Source of the DNA: Burkholderiales bacterium
GTDB lineage: Bacteria; Pseudomonadota; Gammaproteobacteria; Burkholderiales; Burkholderiaceae_C
Assembly (NCBI GenBank): GCA_003963075.1
Contig: RXJV01000076.1
Location: 1-59,503, forward strand
Length of the DNA: 59,503 nt
Reading direction: 5' to 3'
In this document: one piece after another, positions 18,090 to 27,332 of the stretch
How positions within the stretch are numbered: position 1 is the stretch's first letter
Layout of the letters: each line of letters opens with the position of its first letter
Translations under genes and position numbers: made by a program
Notes under the pieces: generated by a model
Database searches by the model: none
Seen by the model: only the letters and a program-made list of their open reading frames with translations
What the model was told of the DNA's origin: nothing

Positions 18090-20107
18090 GCCGCCTGGCC
18101 GCCGCCTGGGCCCGGCTGCCGCGCGATGCGCGCGACAGCTTCTTCCTGCTCGGCGTCATCAGTGCCGTGGTCGCGCCGCATATGGCCCACCTGCCCGCCT
18201 GGGCCACGGGCCTGACCGGCCTGGTGCTGCTGTGGCGCGGCCAGATCGCCTGGCGGCAGCGCCCGCTGCCGAGCCGCTGGTGGCTGCTGGTGGTGGTGGC
18301 CGCGTGCACGGCCCTGACCTGGCTGAGCTTTCGCACCCTCATCGGCCGCGAGGCGGGCATCACGCTGCTGGCGGTGCTGATGGCGCTCAAGACCCTGGAG
18401 CTGCGCGCGCGGCGCGACGCCTTCGTCGTGTTCTTCCTCGGCTTCTTCCTGGTGCTGACGCAGTTCCTGTACTCGCAGTCGCTGCTGACGGCGGCCTGGT
18501 CCCTGGTCTCGCTGTGGGCGCTGCTGGCGGCGGTGGTGCTGGCCCAGATGCCCACGGGCCTGCCCAGCATCGGCATCGCCGCGCGCCGCGCCGCCGGCAC
18601 CACGGCGCTGGGCCTGCCGGTGATGGTGCTGCTGTTCGTGATGTTCCCGCGCATCGCGCCGCTGTGGGGCGTGCCGACCGAGGCCATCGGCCGCACCGGG
18701 CTGTCCAACCAGCTCGAGTTCGGCGCAATGAACGAGATCGCCAACGATGACGGCATCGCGATGCGGCTGCGGTTCGACGGCCCGCCACCGCCGCCCGACC
18801 AGCGCTATTTCCGCGGCCCGGTGCTGACCCGCTTCGACGGCAAGACCTGGCGGGCGCCCGACGGCCGCCTCAGCCAGGTCTGGCTGCGCGGGCGCGATGA
18901 CCTCACCACGTTGGGCCCCAGCCTGCGCTACCAGATCACGCTGGAGCCGCTGCGCATCCCGGTGCTGCCGCTGCTGGAGATGAGCCCCGGTGCGGTCGGC
19001 AGCGAGCTGGCGCTTCCCGAGCTGACCCTGGTGCGCGGCCCCGAGCTGCAATGGCTGTCGCCCCGCCCGATCACCGAGCGCCTGCGGCTGACGGCCACCG
19101 CCCACCCGCGCTGGCAGGCCGGCGAGGGGCGCAACCGGCTGCAGCAGCAGACCGACGCCGAGCTGCCCGCCGGCTTCAACCCGCGCACCCTCGGCTGGGC
19201 TGCCGAACTGGCCCGCCAGCCCCGCTTTGCCGCGCTGGAAGCAGGCCCGCGCGCCCGGGCCCTGGCAGCGGCGGTGCTGCAGCACATCCGCGAGCAGGAC
19301 TTCCTCTACACCCTGTCCCCGGGCCGCTACGGTGAGAGCTCGCCGCATCTGATCGACGAGTTCTGGTTCGACCGCCGGCTCGGCTTTTGCGAGCACTTTG
19401 CGTCGGCCTTCGTGGTGATCATGCGGGCCATGGACGTGCCGGCCCGCATCGTCACCGGCTTCCAGGGCTGGGATGCCGAGCCGCAGGACGGCGACTTCGT
19501 CGTGCGCAATGCCAACGCCCACGCCTGGGCCGAGTTCTGGGTGGAGGGCCAGGGCTGGGTGCGCAGCGACCCCACCGCCGCCGTCGCGCCCAACCGCGTC
19601 ATCCAGGGCCTGGCGCTGCAGCCGCAGCCGGGCGTCATCGGTCAGCTCAACCCGACGCTGTGGCGCGCGCTGCGCGGCGGTTGGGAGACGGTCAACAACC
19701 GCTGGCAGCAGCTGGTGCTGAACTACTCGCGGCAGAACCAGTTCGACCTGATGAAGCAGCTGGGCATCGAACAGCCCGATTGGGCCGCCTTGGGCCGGCT
19801 GATCGCCATGGTGCTGCTGGCCGCGACGCTGGCCTCGGCGGCGTGGATACGCTGGAGCAGCCGGCCACACGACGCCTGGAGCCGCCAGCGGGCGCGCATC
19901 CTCGCGCTGCTGGCGCCCTCGGGCGTGGCCTTGGCCGCCCATCAGAGCCCGGCGGCCTGGGCGCTGGCCTTGCGCAGCCAGCTCGGCCAAAGGGCCGAAC
20001 CCGCCGCCCAGTGGCTGGAGCGCCTGGAACGCTCGCGTTATGCGCTCGCAGGCGCTGCGCCGGACTGGGCCGAACTGCGCGCTGCGGCCCGTATGCTGCG
20101 CGCGTGA
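18086..20107 (+). CDS. TgpA-type membrane transglutaminase-like protein (DUF3488)
   Basis: A 673-residue protein with six or so N-terminal membrane segments (residues about 10-200), a periplasmic transglutaminase-like core and a C-terminal membrane segment (about residues 565-585) with a cytoplasmic tail. The catalytic triad is visible: Cys in RRLGFCEHFASAFVVIMRA, His in RNANAHAWAEFW and Asp in GWVRSDPTAAV. Such proteins are found with MoxR and DUF58 and are important for viability in Pseudomonas (established for TgpA). The stop overlaps the next gene's GTG. Confidence 0.92.
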   Translation: MSRLAAAWARLPRDARDSFFLLGVISAVVAPHMAHLPAWATGLTGLVLLWRGQIAWRQRPLPSRWWLLVVVAACTALTWLSFRTLIGREAGITLLAVLMALKTLELRARRDAFVVFFLGFFLVLTQFLYSQSLLTAAWSLVSLWALLAAVVLAQMPTGLPSIGIAARRAAGTTALGLPVMVLLFVMFPRIAPLWGVPTEAIGRTGLSNQLEFGAMNEIANDDGIAMRLRFDGPPPPPDQRYFRGPVLTRFDGKTWRAPDGRLSQVWLRGRDDLTTLGPSLRYQITLEPLRIPVLPLLEMSPGAVGSELALPELTLVRGPELQWLSPRPITERLRLTATAHPRWQAGEGRNRLQQQTDAELPAGFNPRTLGWAAELARQPRFAALEAGPRARALAAAVLQHIREQDFLYTLSPGRYGESSPHLIDEFWFDRRLGFCEHFASAFVVIMRAMDVPARIVTGFQGWDAEPQDGDFVVRNANAHAWAEFWVEGQGWVRSDPTAAVAPNRVIQGLALQPQPGVIGQLNPTLWRALRGGWETVNNRWQQLVLNYSRQNQFDLMKQLGIEQPDWAALGRLIAMVLLAATLASAAWIRWSSRPHDAWSRQRARILALLAPSGVALAAHQSPAAWALALRSQLGQRAEPAAQWLERLERSRYALAGAAPDWAELRAAARMLRA

Positions 20108-21192
20108 AAACGCCGACGTCCCGATTGCTGAACCCGCCGACCGCCCTGCTGGCAACCCTGACCCTGACGGCCGCCCTGAGCGCCCAGGCGGCCCCCCGCC
20201 ACGCCCGTTCTGAGCCGCCCCCTCAGCCGCTGGGCCCACGCCCCGAACTGGTCGCCTTTGCCGACACGCTGGCGAACGACACCGGTTGGGATGCCACCGC
20301 GCTTCGCGACCTGCTGGCCCAGGCCCTGGACCTGCCGCGCGTGCGCCAGCTCATCCTGCCGGCGCCGGCGGGCGCCGCCAAGACCTGGGCAGCCTACCGC
20401 GAGCGCTTCATCGACAGCCGGCGCATCGACGCCGGCCTGGCTTTCTGGGCCGAGCACGAAGCCGCGCTGGCCCGGGCCGAAAGCCAGTACGGCGTGCCGG
20501 CCGAGATCATCATCGGCATCCTCGGCGTCGAGACCTTTTATGGCCGCATCACCGGCGGCTTCAAGGTGCTGGACGCGCTGGCCACGCTGGCCTTCGACTT
20601 CCCCGCCGAGCACCCGCGCGCCGCCGAGCGCCAGGCCTTCTTCAGGCGCGAGCTGGCCGAGTTCCTGAGGCTCTGCCGCGACAACGGGCTGGACCCCGCC
20701 GAGGTGCGCGGCAGCTATGCCGGCGCGCTGGGCCTGCCGCAGTTCATGCCCGGCAGCTGGCGCCAGTACGCGGTGGACTTTGACGGCGACGGCCGCATCG
20801 ACCTGTTCGCCAGCCCGGCGGACGCGATCGGCAGCGTGGCCCACTACCTCGCCGAGCAGGGCTGGAAACCCGCCCAGACGACCCACTACACGGTGCAGCT
20901 GCCGGCCGACCCGCTGTCGCGCCGGCGCCTGCTGGCACCGGACATCCGGCCGCACTTCAGCGCCGCCGAGCTGCTAGCCGAAGGCGCCACACTGTCCGAA
21001 GCCGCGCGCGACCATGACGGGCCGCTGGCCGTGATCGAGTTGCAGAACGGGCCCCACATGCCCGCCACCGTGCGGCTCGGCACCGAGAACTTCTGGGCCA
21101 TCACGCGCTACAACTGGTCGGCCTATTACGCGATGGCCGTCATCGAGCTTGGCCAGGCCGTGAGGGCGCGCCGCGCCCCGGCGCCACGCTGA
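20104..21192 (+). CDS. mltB: Lytic murein transglycosylase B
   Basis: Cleaves peptidoglycan glycan strands non-hydrolytically. The 362-residue product has a signal peptide (KTPTSRLLNPPTALLATLTL and onward, to about residue 28), the SLT/MltB fold with IIGILGVETFYGRITGGF where Glu is catalytic, YAGALGLPQFMPGSWRQYAV, and a C-terminal ENFWAITRYNWSAYYAMAV. The start is GTG inside GTGA, overlapping the previous stop (20104-20107), so it is translationally coupled to the transglutaminase gene. A lipobox is not evident, so it may be the soluble form. Confidence 0.9.
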   Translation: MKTPTSRLLNPPTALLATLTLTAALSAQAAPRHARSEPPPQPLGPRPELVAFADTLANDTGWDATALRDLLAQALDLPRVRQLILPAPAGAAKTWAAYRERFIDSRRIDAGLAFWAEHEAALARAESQYGVPAEIIIGILGVETFYGRITGGFKVLDALATLAFDFPAEHPRAAERQAFFRRELAEFLRLCRDNGLDPAEVRGSYAGALGLPQFMPGSWRQYAVDFDGDGRIDLFASPADAIGSVAHYLAEQGWKPAQTTHYTVQLPADPLSRRRLLAPDIRPHFSAAELLAEGATLSEAARDHDGPLAVIELQNGPHMPATVRLGTENFWAITRYNWSAYYAMAVIELGQAVRARRAPAPR

Positions 21193-21493
21193 GCACGCGG
21201 CGGCCGGGCAAGCAACCGACGCGGCCCTGCACCGTCGAAACGGTGGCCAGCATCCCTCGAAATGCGATCCCCGGAGCCTTGAACGGTCGACGACGGACCT
21301 GCTTGGGTTCTGTGCCAACAGCCTCCGCCAGAGAAGCATGACGCCCAGCGCCATGCTCGGCGCTGCAATCGCGGAACGCGAATAGCGAATGCGACGGTTG
21401 GCTCGTATTATTGAACGCGAAACATTCGTCACATTGCGTCAGTTGCAGGACCTTCAGTTGCAGCTGCCGCGCCCATCCTTCCTCCGAGAAAAC
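21193..21493. other. Non-coding stretch upstream of MFS gene
   Basis: About 300 bases between mltB and the MFS exporter gene. No ORF with protein character, RNA gene or clear hairpin terminator was seen. Composition is noticeably less GC-rich than the flanking core genes, in line with the MFS/TetR insert that follows. Confidence 0.4.
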
Positions 21494-22717
21494 ATGACCC
21501 GCCACATTGATGCGCCGCCCCGCGATTCCACCGGGCAAGCCGGCAGCAACGTCTTCCTCAAGCTGCTGCCGCTCACACTGACCGTGTTCGTCGGGTTCCT
21601 GACCATCGGCATCCAATTGCCGGTGCTCCCGCTGCACGTGCACCACACACTGCACAGGGACGAACTGATCGTGGGCCTTGTCATCGGCTCGCAGTTCGCC
21701 GCGGCGCTCTTGTCACGCGCTTGGGCAGGCAACTTCGCGGACCTGAAAGGAACGAATCGAGCGGTCAAGCTCGGTTTGAGCCTGGCCGCAGGTTCCGGCA
21801 TCGTCTACCTGCTCTCGCTCGCGCTGCTGACCAACCCTGCGGCGTCCACATGGGTCCTCGTCGCCGGTCGGCTGTTGCTGGCCGTCGGTGAAAGCCTGCT
21901 TGTCACCGGCGCCATCGGCTGGGGCATCGGACTCGTCGGACCGCAGAACACCGGCAAGGTCATGGCTTGGGTCGGCACCGCCATTTACGGGGCGTTCGCT
22001 GTCGGGGCACCGCTGGGTGTTGCATTGAACGCCAGCCACGGATTTGCGGGTGTGTGCGCCGCGGTAGTGACCATCCCAGCACTGGCCTTCGCCGTCATCG
22101 CACGGGTGCCGACGGTGCCTCCGCTCGCGAGCCGCCGCACGCCCTTCTACTCGGTGCTTCGAGCAGTCAGCGGCCCAGGCACGGGGCTCGCGCTGTGCAG
22201 CGTGGGCTTCGGCGTCATCACCGCATTCATTGCGCTGTTGTTCGCGGACAAGCAGTGGGGAGACTCGGCGCTTGCGTTCACGGCATTCGGCGTGTCTTTC
22301 ATCGGCGCTCGAATCCTCTTCAGCCACCTGCCCGACAAGATCGGTGGCGCCAAGGTGGCACTGGTCTGCGTTGTCATCGAAGCGCTTGGCCTGCTGCTCA
22401 TCTGGCAGGCAGGCTCCGCCCTGTCGGCCTACGTCGGGGCGGCAATCACCGGGTTCGGCTACTCGCTCGCATTTCCGGGTTTCGGCGTCGAGGCTGTGCG
22501 GCGCGCACCGCCCCAGGCACGTAGCCTGGCGATGGGAGCGTATGTCGCATTTCTCGACATCTCCCTGGGTGTTGTGAGCCCCGCTGCCGGCGCGCTGGCA
22601 AAGGCCCACACCGTCCATGCGGTCTACCTTGCCGCTGCCGTGGCGGTCGCCCTTTCGGCCTTCGTGGCCATTGCCCTGCTGATGTCCAAGCCCCAACACA
22701 AAGGCAGCATTGGCTGA
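21494..22717 (+). CDS. MFS transporter, YhhS/YfcJ-like
   Basis: A 407-residue membrane protein with about 12 transmembrane segments. Similarity from memory to YhhS/YfcJ (UPF0226): FLTIGIQLPVLPLHVHHTL at the start, GLVIGSQFAAALLSRAWAGN, GWGIGLVGPQNTGKVMAWVG, and SLGVVSPAAGALAKAHTVHA near the end. The ATG at 21494 gives MTRHIDAPPRD before the first segment; the upstream open frame has no hydrophobic pattern. Likely a drug or metabolite exporter, substrate unknown. The gene converges with a TetR regulator; codon use and GC are lower than nearby genes, suggesting horizontal gain. Confidence 0.85.
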   Translation: MTRHIDAPPRDSTGQAGSNVFLKLLPLTLTVFVGFLTIGIQLPVLPLHVHHTLHRDELIVGLVIGSQFAAALLSRAWAGNFADLKGTNRAVKLGLSLAAGSGIVYLLSLALLTNPAASTWVLVAGRLLLAVGESLLVTGAIGWGIGLVGPQNTGKVMAWVGTAIYGAFAVGAPLGVALNASHGFAGVCAAVVTIPALAFAVIARVPTVPPLASRRTPFYSVLRAVSGPGTGLALCSVGFGVITAFIALLFADKQWGDSALAFTAFGVSFIGARILFSHLPDKIGGAKVALVCVVIEALGLLLIWQAGSALSAYVGAAITGFGYSLAFPGFGVEAVRRAPPQARSLAMGAYVAFLDISLGVVSPAAGALAKAHTVHAVYLAAAVAVALSAFVAIALLMSKPQHKGSIG

Positions 22718-22849
22718 AATCAGCCACGCCCTCCGGCACTGTTGCTGTCATCGCGCGTGACCTGGATCGGGCCTGTTATGAGCTGGTCGCGATTGCTGCT
22801 CAGGTTGCGTCGGATGACCCACGAGTTGCCGCCACTCGTGTCGATTTGA

Positions 22850-23530
22850 TCAAGACCCTCGGCGGCCCCTGGGCCGCACTTTCTCAGCAGCGTCAGGTAT
22901 CGCAGCTTCAAGGCTGCTGATGTAGGCGCAGAACATGTCCGCTACGGCATCGGAGTAGGCCTTGATTTCCGATGCCTTGCGCGGACTTGCGGAGAAGTCA
23001 TGCCCCACCATGCTCAACGTGGTGAGCACCAGCTGGCCTGCGATGGCCCGTGCCGCATCGGATGCTCCGGGTGCCGCCTCTTTCATGAAATTGCTGATCG
23101 TCGAGTTGACCGCGGACTTGGCTTCCACGGCTTCCGGCGCGTCGCGGTAGAGCGGCGCTGCGTCATTCAGCGCCACCCGCATGTCGGCTTCCGCGCATTC
23201 CGATTGGATGAAGGTGTGCACGAGAACCCGAATCCTCTCAAGCGGAGGCTTCCTGTCGTCCTCGAGGATGCGGCTGAGCGTGCGTGTCGTTTCACGCCAT
23301 TCATCGGTCTGCAGCCTGAACAGGATCGATGCCTTGTTCGGAAAGTACTGATACACCGACCCAACGCTGACCCCGGCCTTCTCCGCCACCCGCGCCGTGG
23401 TGAAGCGATTCGCCCCCTCCTTGGAGAGAACCTGCACGGCGGCCTCAAGGATGGACGCCACGAGTCCAGCGGACCGCGCCTGCTTTGGCTGCTTTCTGGA
23501 GGTGATTTGGGGCGGTTTGCGCGTAGACAT
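22850..23530 (-). CDS. TetR/AcrR-family regulator
   Basis: A 226-residue repressor. The N-terminal HTH spans about residues 18-65: ILEAAVQVLSKEGANRFTTA then RVAEKAGVSVGSVYQYFPNK, the TetR signature. The remaining helices form the ligand domain with the pattern seen in TetR_C family members, and the C terminus ends in basic residues. It faces the MFS gene tail to tail (132 bases between stops) and may control it, which is an inference from proximity only. Confidence 0.88.
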   Translation of the reverse strand: MSTRKPPQITSRKQPKQARSAGLVASILEAAVQVLSKEGANRFTTARVAEKAGVSVGSVYQYFPNKASILFRLQTDEWRETTRTLSRILEDDRKPPLERIRVLVHTFIQSECAEADMRVALNDAAPLYRDAPEAVEAKSAVNSTISNFMKEAAPGASDAARAIAGQLVLTTLSMVGHDFSASPRKASEIKAYSDAVADMFCAYISSLEAAIPDAAEKVRPRGRRGS

Positions 23531-23830
23531 GGGCGTTCAGAGGCGAACTGAAGACTGCGACCGGCCAATGCGACCAAATCATCGCATCCCAACGATACAG
23601 CAGCTCCTGCCCAGCCGGCGACGGTTGGATTGCTTCCGGAATGCGCAGCATGGCCCGCAGGTGCCGGCACCGAGGCGCCGTGCGCCGGGAGGGCCTACTG
23701 CGTGGGGTTGGACACCTTGGTCGGCACAAGAACCAGCGCCGTTTCTGCCGCGCGCCCGGCGGCAGGATGTACGAGCCCGACCAGTGCGCCGACCCGATTC
23801 CGCAAGGCCGAGCCCGCCCCGATTGAGCGG
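23531..23830. other. Non-coding stretch upstream of tetR-like gene
   Basis: 300 bases from the TetR start to the stop of comEC. Small frames here lack protein character or are too short to support. It presumably carries the TetR gene promoter; no clear dyad operator or terminator was found by eye. Confidence 0.35.
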
Positions 23831-26284
23831 CTATCCGCCTTCCCAGTCCGGCCCGGTGACCTCATCAGGCGCAATCGGCGGCGCGACCCGGTCGCTCCAG
23901 TAGCGGCGGCTCAGCGCCCGCTCGCAGCTTGCGGCGCCGCCATCGCTGCGCCAGCGCCAGGCGCCACAGGACGGGCTGGACACCACGGCGATGCCGGCCG
24001 CCTGGTAGCGTGCCAGCACCGGCGGTGCCGGATGGCCGAAGCGGCTGCGGTAGCCGGCCTGCACGATGCCGACCGCCGGCCGCACCGCCGCGAGGAACTC
24101 GGCGCTGGACGAAGTCTTGCTGCCGTGGTGAGGCACCAGCAGCACATCGGCATGCAGGTCGCCGGGGCTGTCGCCGTGGCGCTGCGCCAGCCGCCTCTCC
24201 TGCTCGGCCTCCAGGTCGCCCGCCAGCAGCGCCCGCCGGCCCGAGGCCGAACTGATGCGCAGCACGCAGGACAGGTCGTTGGGCTTGAGCCCGGCCTCGT
24301 AGTGCGCCGGCGTCGGGTGCAGCATCTCGAAGCGCACGCCGTCCCAGGTCCAGCCCTGGCCGGCCTCGCAGCGCCGGGCCGGCGGGCCGGCGTGCAACAG
24401 CGGGTGGCCCGACTCCAGCGAACTGCGCAGTTCGGCCACCGGCAGCGCCTGCATCAGCGTTGCCGCGCCGCCGACATGGTCGCTGTCGCGATGGCTGAGC
24501 ACCAGCAGGTCCAGCCGCTGCACGCCCTGGGAGCGCAGCAAAGGCAGCAGCACACGCTCGCCGGCATCGGCGCCCGGCGCATAGGCCGGGCCGGTGTCGA
24601 ACAGCAGTGCATGGCCCTGGGTCCGGATCAGCACCGCATTGCCCTGGCCGATGTCCGGTGCGAGCAGCTCGAATTCACCCGGCGGCGGGCGTGGCACCGC
24701 GGGCCACAGCAGCGGCAGCGTCATCGCCAGGCCGGTCAGCCGCAGCCGCCAAGGCAGGCGCATCACCATCAGCGCCGCGCCCAGCAGCGCGAGGCCCTGC
24801 GCCCACAGCGGCGCCGCCGGCAGCCACCAGACCGCCGCCGGCCAGGCCGCCAGCAGCCTGAGCCAGGCCATCAGCCCCTGCATCAGCAGCGCGGCCAGGG
24901 ACCACAGCGGCGCGAACAGGCCGCCCAGCAGCGCCAGCGGCGTGATGACAAAGCTGATCAGCGGAATCGCCACCAGATTGGCCAGCAGGCCGACGAGTGA
25001 CAGCTGGGCGAAGCAGATCAGGCTCAGCGGTGCGAGGCCGACCGTCGCGATCGACTGGGTGCGCAGCGCGGCGGCCAGTCGATCGCGCCAGGTCCGCGAC
25101 GTGTCGCCGCCGGCCGCCATCAGCAGGCCCACCGCGCCGAAGGACAGCCAGAAGCCCGGCTGCATCAGGGCCCAGGGGTCGGCCGCCGTGACCGCCACGG
25201 CCGCGCCGAGCAGCACCAGCGGCCAGGGCCAGCGCAGGCCGAGGGTCTGCAGGCCGGCCACGGTGGCGAGCATCACGACCGTGCGTTGGGCCGGCACCCC
25301 CCAGCCCGAGAACAGCGCATAGCCCAGCGCGGCGGCCACACCCAACCAGCGCGCGGCCAGCGGCGCCGGCAGGCGCAGGCAGAGCCAGGTGCTGCGCCGC
25401 CACAGCGGGCCGAGCAGGGCCGCCGCCAGCCACGCAAACAGCGTGACATGCATGCCCGACACGCTGAGCAGATGCGCCACGGCGGTGTCGCGGAACAGGC
25501 CCCAGTCGGCATGGCTGATCGCGTTCTGGTCACCCAGGCTCAATGCAGCGAGCACGCCGGCCATGCCGGGATCGGCCACGTGGGCACGGATGGCCGTGCG
25601 CAGCCGCTGGCGGGCGGCGTCGATCTCCCACCAGGGTGCCGCCTGCAGGCGCTCGCTGCCACCCGGCCGCACGCTGCCGCTGGCGCGCAGGCCTTGCTCG
25701 AACAGCCACAGCTCGGCGTCGAAGCCGCCCGGGTTGCTCAGGCCGTGGGCGCGCTTGAGCCGGGCCGTGAAGCGCCAGCGCTCGCCGGCGCTGATCGGCG
25801 GGGCCTCTGCGAACGCCTGGGCGGCAGCGGCGGGCGCCGTCCCGCCCTGCGCGCCGCCATAGGCCAGCAGCATCAGGCGCCGCGGGATCTCGGGCGGCAG
25901 GGCCGCACCGGCCGGACCCACCGATTCGACCGCGAACTCAAAGCGCCAGCCGGGCACCCCTCCCTGGCCGGTGATCGCAATCGGCAGCGAATCCACCCGG
26001 CCGCTGAGCACCAGGTCGCGCCCCTCCCAGGCCGGGTGCAGTTCGGGCGTCATGCGCCATTGCGCACGCAAAGCGCCCTGGGTGAAGGCCAGCAGCGCGA
26101 CACAGGCAGCCAACGCCAGCCAGTGCCGACGTGACAGCAGGCCAAGCAGCAGCACCGCCAGCGCGAGGGCCGCGAGTTCCGGCGTGGTCGGCAGCCGCTC
26201 GCAGCGGTGCAGCAGCGCCAGGCCCGCCAGCCAGGCCAGACCGGCGGCCACCAGTTCCCGCGCTCCCCACGGCTGCCTTGCCAA
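23831..26284 (-). CDS. comEC: DNA internalization protein ComEC/Rec2
   Basis: Forms the inner-membrane channel for transforming DNA in naturally competent bacteria. The 817-residue product has an N-terminal membrane pair (LVAAGLAWLAGLALL), a DUF4131-type soluble domain, a large multi-membrane Competence region (VAHLLSVSGMHVTLFAWLAA, the family's conserved stretch), and a C-terminal metallo-beta-lactamase-like domain (LLVLSHRDSDHVGGA and VLLVPHHGSKTSSS). All parts appear intact, so the protein is likely functional; competence would also need a type IV pilus not in this window. It is divergent from the RidA gene. Confidence 0.94.
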   Translation of the reverse strand: MARQPWGARELVAAGLAWLAGLALLHRCERLPTTPELAALALAVLLLGLLSRRHWLALAACVALLAFTQGALRAQWRMTPELHPAWEGRDLVLSGRVDSLPIAITGQGGVPGWRFEFAVESVGPAGAALPPEIPRRLMLLAYGGAQGGTAPAAAAQAFAEAPPISAGERWRFTARLKRAHGLSNPGGFDAELWLFEQGLRASGSVRPGGSERLQAAPWWEIDAARQRLRTAIRAHVADPGMAGVLAALSLGDQNAISHADWGLFRDTAVAHLLSVSGMHVTLFAWLAAALLGPLWRRSTWLCLRLPAPLAARWLGVAAALGYALFSGWGVPAQRTVVMLATVAGLQTLGLRWPWPLVLLGAAVAVTAADPWALMQPGFWLSFGAVGLLMAAGGDTSRTWRDRLAAALRTQSIATVGLAPLSLICFAQLSLVGLLANLVAIPLISFVITPLALLGGLFAPLWSLAALLMQGLMAWLRLLAAWPAAVWWLPAAPLWAQGLALLGAALMVMRLPWRLRLTGLAMTLPLLWPAVPRPPPGEFELLAPDIGQGNAVLIRTQGHALLFDTGPAYAPGADAGERVLLPLLRSQGVQRLDLLVLSHRDSDHVGGAATLMQALPVAELRSSLESGHPLLHAGPPARRCEAGQGWTWDGVRFEMLHPTPAHYEAGLKPNDLSCVLRISSASGRRALLAGDLEAEQERRLAQRHGDSPGDLHADVLLVPHHGSKTSSSAEFLAAVRPAVGIVQAGYRSRFGHPAPPVLARYQAAGIAVVSSPSCGAWRWRSDGGAASCERALSRRYWSDRVAPPIAPDEVTGPDWEGG

Positions 26285-26364
26285 TGCCCTTCCTCACGCC
26301 CTTTGAATTGGGGCCGGGGTGTAGCATGCCGCGGTTTTTTCCTCGCGCCACCGCGCTTCCCCGC

Positions 26365-26829
26365 ATGAGCTCTACCGCCATCCAAGCCAAGCTCGCCGAG
26401 CTCGGCATCAGCCTGCCGCCGCTGTCCGCGCCGGCCGCCGCCTACCTGCCCTTCACCCGCACCGGCAATCTGCTGTTCGTCTCCGGCCACATCGCCAAGA
26501 AGGACGGCAAGCCCTGGGTCGGCCAGCTTGGCAAGGACGTCGACACCGCCACCGGCCAGCTGGCCGCGCGCGCGGTCGCGATCGACCTGCTCGGCACGCT
26601 GCAGGCCGCCGCCGGTGACCTCGCCAAGGTGCGCATCGTCAAGGTGATGAGCCTGGTCAACAGCACGCCGGACTTCACCGAGCAGCACCTGGTCACCAAC
26701 GGCTGCTCGGAACTGCTGGCCACGGTGCTGGGCGACGCCGGCAAGCATGCGCGCAGCGCCTTCGGCGTCGCGCAGATCCCGTTCGGCGCCTGCGTCGAGA
26801 TCGAACTGATCGCCGAGATCACCGGCTGA
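26365..26829 (+). CDS. RidA-family (YjgF/YER057c) protein
   Basis: A 154-residue member of the RidA superfamily, small trimeric proteins; the archetype deaminates reactive enamine/imine intermediates. The variant here has SSTAIQAKLAELGISLPP at the start, GNLLFVSGHIAK in the middle and SAFGVAQIPFGACVEIELIA at the end. The RidA active-site Arg is not obvious: the position is occupied by RSAFGVAQIPFGACVE, whose Arg lies a few residues earlier, so enzymatic activity is uncertain. Its stop overlaps the dsbB start by one base. Confidence 0.85.
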   Translation: MSSTAIQAKLAELGISLPPLSAPAAAYLPFTRTGNLLFVSGHIAKKDGKPWVGQLGKDVDTATGQLAARAVAIDLLGTLQAAAGDLAKVRIVKVMSLVNSTPDFTEQHLVTNGCSELLATVLGDAGKHARSAFGVAQIPFGACVEIELIAEITG

Positions 26830-27320
26830 TGTTCATCCAGCCTTCCAAGCTGCCGGCCCGTGCGCTGGCGGGCATGGCCGTGGCGAGCTTCGCCGCCGTC
26901 GGCGTTGCGCTGGTGGCCCAGCACCAGTTTGGCGTCAAGCCCTGCCCCTGGTGCGTGCTGCAACGCGGCATCTTCCTGGTCCTGGGCGGCTTCGCGCTGC
27001 TGGGCTGGCTGGTGCAGGCACAGCGCGCGTTGCGCCAGGCGGCCCTGGTCGCGGTGCTACTGCTGTGCGCGGCCGGCCTGACGGCGGCGGTCTTCCAGCA
27101 CGAGGTGGCGTCGCAGACGGCCTCCTGCGCGATGGGCCTGGCCGACAAGATCGTCACGGCGCTCGACCTTGAGGACCTCTGGCCGGCGGTGTTCATGATC
27201 ACCGCCAACTGCGCCGAGGCTGCGGCCTACCGCTTCATCGGCCTGCCCTACGAGGTCTGGAGTGGCCTGCTGTTTGCGGCCATGGCCGCGGCAGCCGCCT
27301 GGGGCCTGACGCGGCGCTGA
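26829..27320 (+). CDS. dsbB: Disulfide bond formation protein DsbB
   Basis: Membrane protein that reoxidises DsbA and passes electrons to quinone. The 163-residue product has four membrane helices. The first redox pair is FGVKPCPWCVLQRG (CxxC), the second Cys pair lies in the periplasmic loop: TASCAMGLADK and FMITANCAEA. The pattern YEVWSGLLFAAM marks the last helix. The ATG shares its A with the RidA stop, so the two are translated together; no functional link is apparent. Confidence 0.94.
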   Translation: MFIQPSKLPARALAGMAVASFAAVGVALVAQHQFGVKPCPWCVLQRGIFLVLGGFALLGWLVQAQRALRQAALVAVLLLCAAGLTAAVFQHEVASQTASCAMGLADKIVTALDLEDLWPAVFMITANCAEAAAYRFIGLPYEVWSGLLFAAMAAAAAWGLTRR

Positions 27321-27332
27321 GACCGCCGGCGT

